Translations under genes and position numbers: made by a program | Notes under the pieces: model-generated | What the model saw: only the letters and a program-made list of their open reading frames with translations | What the model was told of the DNA's origin: nothing | Databases searched by the model: none | Assembly: GCA_963704335.1 (NCBI GenBank) | Contig: OY969889.1 | Span: 2,914,001 to 2,978,000, forward strand | Direction of reading: 5' to 3' | DNA from: PALSA-612 sp963704335 | Lineage (GTDB): Bacteria > Actinomycetota > Thermoleophilia > Gaiellales > Gaiellaceae | Length of the DNA: 64,000 bases | Part shown: positions 61,365-64,000 of the stretch, one piece after another | How positions within the stretch are numbered: position 1 is the first letter of the stretch | Layout: each line of letters begins with the position of its first letter

Positions 61365-61682
61365 ATGCCCGCGTTCGTCTGGATCGCCCTCGGCGTCTTC
61401 TTCGTGTGCTTCCTCGCCGGCGCGATCTGGGCACTGGTGAACGGGCTCCGCGCCTGGCGCCAAGGGAGACCCGCGCTCGAGCGAATGAAGGCCGATTCGG
61501 CCGCGCTGGCCGAGCGTTCGACCGCGCTCGAGCGGCGGCTGGCCACACTGCAGCCCAGGACGGCGCAACTCCAGCGCGACGTCGGACGACTGCAGCGCTC
61601 GGTCGCTCGTTTTCGCGTGCTCGTCGGCGGAGTCCATGAGGCCAACACGGCGTACCGCGTGGCTCGTTTCTTCATACCTTGA
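61365..61682 (+). CDS. Small membrane-anchored coiled-coil protein, unknown function
   Basis: The 105-residue product has one N-terminal helix (FVWIALGVFFVCFLAGAIWA), then a basic loop and a heptad-like region of about 55 residues (LERMKADSAALAERSTALER; RLATLQPRTAQLQRDVGRLQ). The layout suggests an inner-membrane protein with a cytoplasmic coiled coil. It is translationally coupled to the following phosphatase gene (TTGA overlap at 61679). No family name was recognised. Confidence 0.7.
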   Translation: MPAFVWIALGVFFVCFLAGAIWALVNGLRAWRQGRPALERMKADSAALAERSTALERRLATLQPRTAQLQRDVGRLQRSVARFRVLVGGVHEANTAYRVARFFIP

Positions 61683-62602
61683 CCCGCGTCGCGGCGGTCG
61701 ACCTCGGCACGAACTCCACGCGCCTGCTCGTCGCCGACGTGGTCGACAGCCGCGTCGACGAGGTGGCGCGAAGGCTCCAGATCACGCGGCTGGGCGAGGA
61801 CGTCGACAAGCGGCGCCGGCTGCTTCCCCTCCCTATCGCCCGCGTGCGCAACTGCCTGACCGACTTCCGCCGTGAGCTGGAGAGCCTCGGCGCCGAGCGA
61901 ACGCTGGCCTTCGCGACGAGCGCCGTGCGCGACGCCGAGAACGGCGAGGCCTTCCTCGGCGAGGTCGAGTGGAGCTACGGCTTCACGACCAGGCTGCTCT
62001 CGGGGCACGACGAGGCGCTCCTGACGTTTCGCGGCGTCACCGCCAGCCGTGCCATCGAGCCGGAAACCGTGATCGTGGACGTCGGCGGCGGCTCGACCGA
62101 GCTCGTGCTCGGCGGCCCCGGTGGCGTTTCCTTCCACACGAGCCTCGACCTCGGCTGCGTTCGCCTGACCGAGCGCTTCGGCGACGACCTCGAGACCTGC
62201 GCGGCGCACGTCCGCTCCGAGCTACCCGACATCGCGCCACGAAGCGCGATCGGCGTCGCCGGCACGGTCACGGCGCTGGCGGCGCTCGACCTAGGGCTCG
62301 TCGAGTACGACGCTGACCGCGTGCACGGCCACGTGCTGACGCGCGCCGCCGTCGAGGAGCAGCTCGAGCGACTGTCCGCGCTACCGCTCGAGGAGCGGCG
62401 TCGTGTGCCAGGACTCGAGCCCGAGCGCGCGCCGGTGATCGTCGCGGGCGCCGTCATCGTCCGCGAGGTGCTGAAGCGCTACGGCCTGGACGGGCTCGAA
62501 GCGAGCGAGCGAGACATCCTCGACGGCGCGGCGCTGGCGGCCGCTGAGCTTCCTGCCCAGGAAGAGGGCGCGGCTCCGCCCGGCGCCCACACCTGCTGCT
62601 GA
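61679..62602 (+). CDS. Ppx/GppA-family phosphatase
   Basis: The 307-residue product from TTG 61679 has the phosphate-1 loop AAVDLGTNSTRLLVADV, AFATSAVRDAENGEAFLGEV and the second loop VIVDVGGGSTELVLGGPGG. It hydrolyses exopolyphosphate or pppGpp. The length is that of the short actinobacterial form without the C-terminal HD-like domain. The last residues include HTCC. It is coupled to both neighbours by overlaps. Confidence 0.92.
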   Translation: MTRVAAVDLGTNSTRLLVADVVDSRVDEVARRLQITRLGEDVDKRRRLLPLPIARVRNCLTDFRRELESLGAERTLAFATSAVRDAENGEAFLGEVEWSYGFTTRLLSGHDEALLTFRGVTASRAIEPETVIVDVGGGSTELVLGGPGGVSFHTSLDLGCVRLTERFGDDLETCAAHVRSELPDIAPRSAIGVAGTVTALAALDLGLVEYDADRVHGHVLTRAAVEEQLERLSALPLEERRRVPGLEPERAPVIVAGAVIVREVLKRYGLDGLEASERDILDGAALAAAELPAQEEGAAPPGAHTCC

Positions 62603-63321
62603 TGCGGTACGGCCTTGTGACCTCGAACTTCGGCTCCTTCTCGAAGCCCGAAACGGTGCTTCGGCTCGCCGAGCAGGCCGAGGAGGCGGGCTGGGAGGCA
62701 CTGTTCCTCTGGGATCACCTGGCGTGGGTCTGGGACGGGCCGGCCGCTGAGCCCTGGGTCACACTCGCGGCCGTGGCCGCGCGCACCGAGCGGCTTCTGC
62801 TCGGAACCTGCGTCACTCCGATTCCGCGCCGCCGGCCCCAGGTGCTCGCCTTCGAGGTGGCCACCCTCGACGAGCTCTCGGGCGGCCGGGCAGTCCTTGG
62901 CGCGGGGCTGGGCGGCAACCGCCGCGAGTTCGAGGAGTTCGGCGAGAGCTTCGACCGGGAGCGACGCTGGGAGCTACTCGAGGAGGGACTGTCCCTGATC
63001 CGCGAGCTGTGGGCAGGCCCGCTCGGCCCGCGCGAGATCCCGATCTGGATCGGCGGCAACAGCGCGCGTGCCCGGTTGCTTGCGGCGCACTACGACGGCT
63101 GGATGCCCGATTCGACGACGCCCGAGGAGATGCACATGAGCCCGGAGGACATCCGCGACGAGACGCAGCGAGCCATCGCCGTGATGGGCTACTCGGCGCC
63201 GGGCGAGCGCGCGCTACACGATGCGTACGCCGAGGCCGGCACGACGTGGTGGCTGGAGAGCCTCCACGACCGTCGCGGCTCGCTCGACGACCTGCTGGCT
63301 CGTGTCGCAGCGGGTCCCTAG
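62602..63321 (+). CDS. LLM-class (luciferase-like) flavin-dependent oxidoreductase
   Basis: The 239-residue product from ATG 62602 (TGATG overlap with the previous stop) starts MRYGLVTSNFGSFSKPETVL. EEAGWEALFLWDHLAWVWDG, LLLGTCVTPIPRRRPQVLAF and GRAVLGAGLGGNRREFEEFG are typical of the F420/FMN bacterial-luciferase-like fold. It is shorter than the usual 280-340 residues. The substrate and cofactor cannot be assigned. Confidence 0.87.
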   Translation: MRYGLVTSNFGSFSKPETVLRLAEQAEEAGWEALFLWDHLAWVWDGPAAEPWVTLAAVAARTERLLLGTCVTPIPRRRPQVLAFEVATLDELSGGRAVLGAGLGGNRREFEEFGESFDRERRWELLEEGLSLIRELWAGPLGPREIPIWIGGNSARARLLAAHYDGWMPDSTTPEEMHMSPEDIRDETQRAIAVMGYSAPGERALHDAYAEAGTTWWLESLHDRRGSLDDLLARVAAGP

Positions 63322-63728
63322 GCGGCCGGTGGCAGCTCGGGCGCCTCGTCCTCGGCCAGCCGACGCTGCAGCACGCTGCGCGAGAGGACGCCGACCAGCC
63401 TGCCGTCCTCGACCACCGGCACCCGCTCGAGGTCTTCCGTCTCCAGAAGCTGGAACGCCTCGTCGACGGGCAGGTCGGCGTCGACCGTGAAGCGCGGCGC
63501 TTCGGCGATCTCTCCGAGGGGGGTCGCACGCGGATCACGCCCGGCCGCAACAACTTCCCGCACGAGCGTCGTCCGTGTGACGACGCCCACGAGTCGGCCG
63601 TCGCCGTCCGTGACGAGGACGGCGCGGACGTCCGGCTGAGCTAGCCGATCGCCGGCCTCCGTCGCCGTCGCCGACGCCGCCAATGTTGCCGGCTCGGCCA
63701 CCATCGCCTCCCGCACAAGCGACGTCAC
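63318..63728 (-). CDS. CBS-domain pair protein
   Basis: The 136-residue product from GTG 63728, with a GTGA-type overlap to the upstream dehydrogenase stop, has two CBS motifs: MVAEPATLAASATATEAGDR, then VLVTDGDGRLVGVVTRTTLV; and ADLPVDEAFQLLETEDLERV, then VVEDGRLVGVLSRSVLQRRL. CBS pairs bind adenosine nucleotides and regulate partners. The overlap with the glutamate dehydrogenase gene suggests it may tune that enzyme, by inference from context only. Confidence 0.87.
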   Translation of the reverse strand: MTSLVREAMVAEPATLAASATATEAGDRLAQPDVRAVLVTDGDGRLVGVVTRTTLVREVVAAGRDPRATPLGEIAEAPRFTVDADLPVDEAFQLLETEDLERVPVVEDGRLVGVLSRSVLQRRLAEDEAPELPPAA

Positions 63729-64000
63729 GGAAACAACCCTCGCGCCTCGAGCGCGGCAGCCACCTCGCGGATCCCGCAGACGAGGGCTGCCGTGCGCGGC
63801 GTCACCCGCCGTTCCTCGGAGAGCTCCCAGACGCGGTCGAAGGCGGTGCCCATCTTCTCGGCCAGCCGCAAGCGGATCTCGTCGCGATCCCAGAAGAACC
63901 GCCCGATGTCCTGCACCCATTCGAAGTACGAGACCGTGACGCCGCCGGCGTTCGTCAGGATGTCGGGCAGCACCTGGATTCCCCGCTCCAGGAGAATCTC
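63725..64000 (-). CDS. Glu/Leu/Phe/Val dehydrogenase, C-terminal part (N-terminus beyond window)
   Basis: The visible 91 codons begin within EILLERGIQVLPDILTNAGG at the right edge. GGVTVSYFEWVQDIGRFFWD and the C-terminal helices VTPRTAALVCGIREVAAALE are characteristic of NAD(P)-dependent glutamate dehydrogenases and relatives. The catalytic domain lies outside the window. The stop overlaps the CBS gene start. Confidence 0.92.
   Translation of the reverse strand, partial: EILLERGIQVLPDILTNAGGVTVSYFEWVQDIGRFFWDRDEIRLRLAEKMGTAFDRVWELSEERRVTPRTAALVCGIREVAAALEARGLFP

Overview
This window is GC-rich bacterial chromosome, judged by eye at about two thirds G+C, with dense, often 4-bp-overlapping genes and frequent GTG and TTG starts. 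The gene content fits a Gram-positive-type actinobacterium, most likely a deep-branching soil lineage such as Thermoleophilia (Gaiellales/Solirubrobacterales). This placement is an inference: it rests on initiator-tRNA features, ECF-sigma and MoxR/DUF58 genes, DUF6328, split B12 mutase genes and the general style of the proteins. There is no rRNA, no CRISPR array and no recognisable insertion sequence.

Layout. (1) 1-4708, minus: prfA, a one-module A-T-TE peptide-synthetase-like enzyme, its phosphopantetheinyl transferase, and prmC. (2) 4755-8228: a zinc-ribbon/class III cyclase/ATPase/TPR signalling protein. (3) 8225-14161, minus: OsmC, YqhQ, L31, a frameshifted threonine dehydratase, then ETF-QO and ETF alpha/beta. 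(4) 14261-25057: acyl-CoA and B12 metabolism (crotonase, both subunits of an isobutyryl-CoA-mutase-like enzyme, PduO adenosyltransferase, acyl-CoA dehydrogenase, 3-hydroxyacyl-CoA dehydrogenase, thiolase), interspersed with secreted or membrane proteins and two palindromic repeat elements. (5) 25131-26666: a CAP-domain protein and carbamate kinase. (6) 26713-37680: a long, tightly overlapping plus-strand run holding an ECF sigma factor, an anti-sigma-like membrane protein, a MoxR/DUF58/von Willebrand A set and a family of duplicated secreted two-cysteine proteins. This is the most unusual block in the window. (7) 37683-48387, mostly minus: peroxiredoxin, an ABC exporter whose ATPase carries a cyclic-nucleotide-type domain, a divergent patatin phospholipase with the same domain type, a TPP dehydrogenase E1 alpha/beta pair followed by a lipoyl/left-handed beta-helix fusion, and a frameshifted sulfatase-like gene. 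(8) 48517-54379: aldo/keto reductase, DCC protein, an archaeal-type ATPase behind an AT-rich inverted repeat, greA, typA and a peptidase fragment. (9) 54431-60060: two PYROXD2-like FAD oxidoreductases divergent from two GcvT-like folate proteins. (10) 60057-64000: acetyltransferase, a DUF6308-like gene, initiator tRNA, Ppx/GppA, a flavin oxidoreductase, a CBS protein and a glutamate dehydrogenase cut by the window edge.

How the genes work together. ETF, ETF-QO and the acyl-CoA genes form a beta-oxidation set that delivers electrons to quinone, and the B12 mutase plus adenosyltransferase would link branched and straight C4 acyl-CoA. Seven genes carry apparent frameshifts (about eleven in total). 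These may be real decay or base-calling/assembly indels, so they are marked as disrupted rather than silently repaired.
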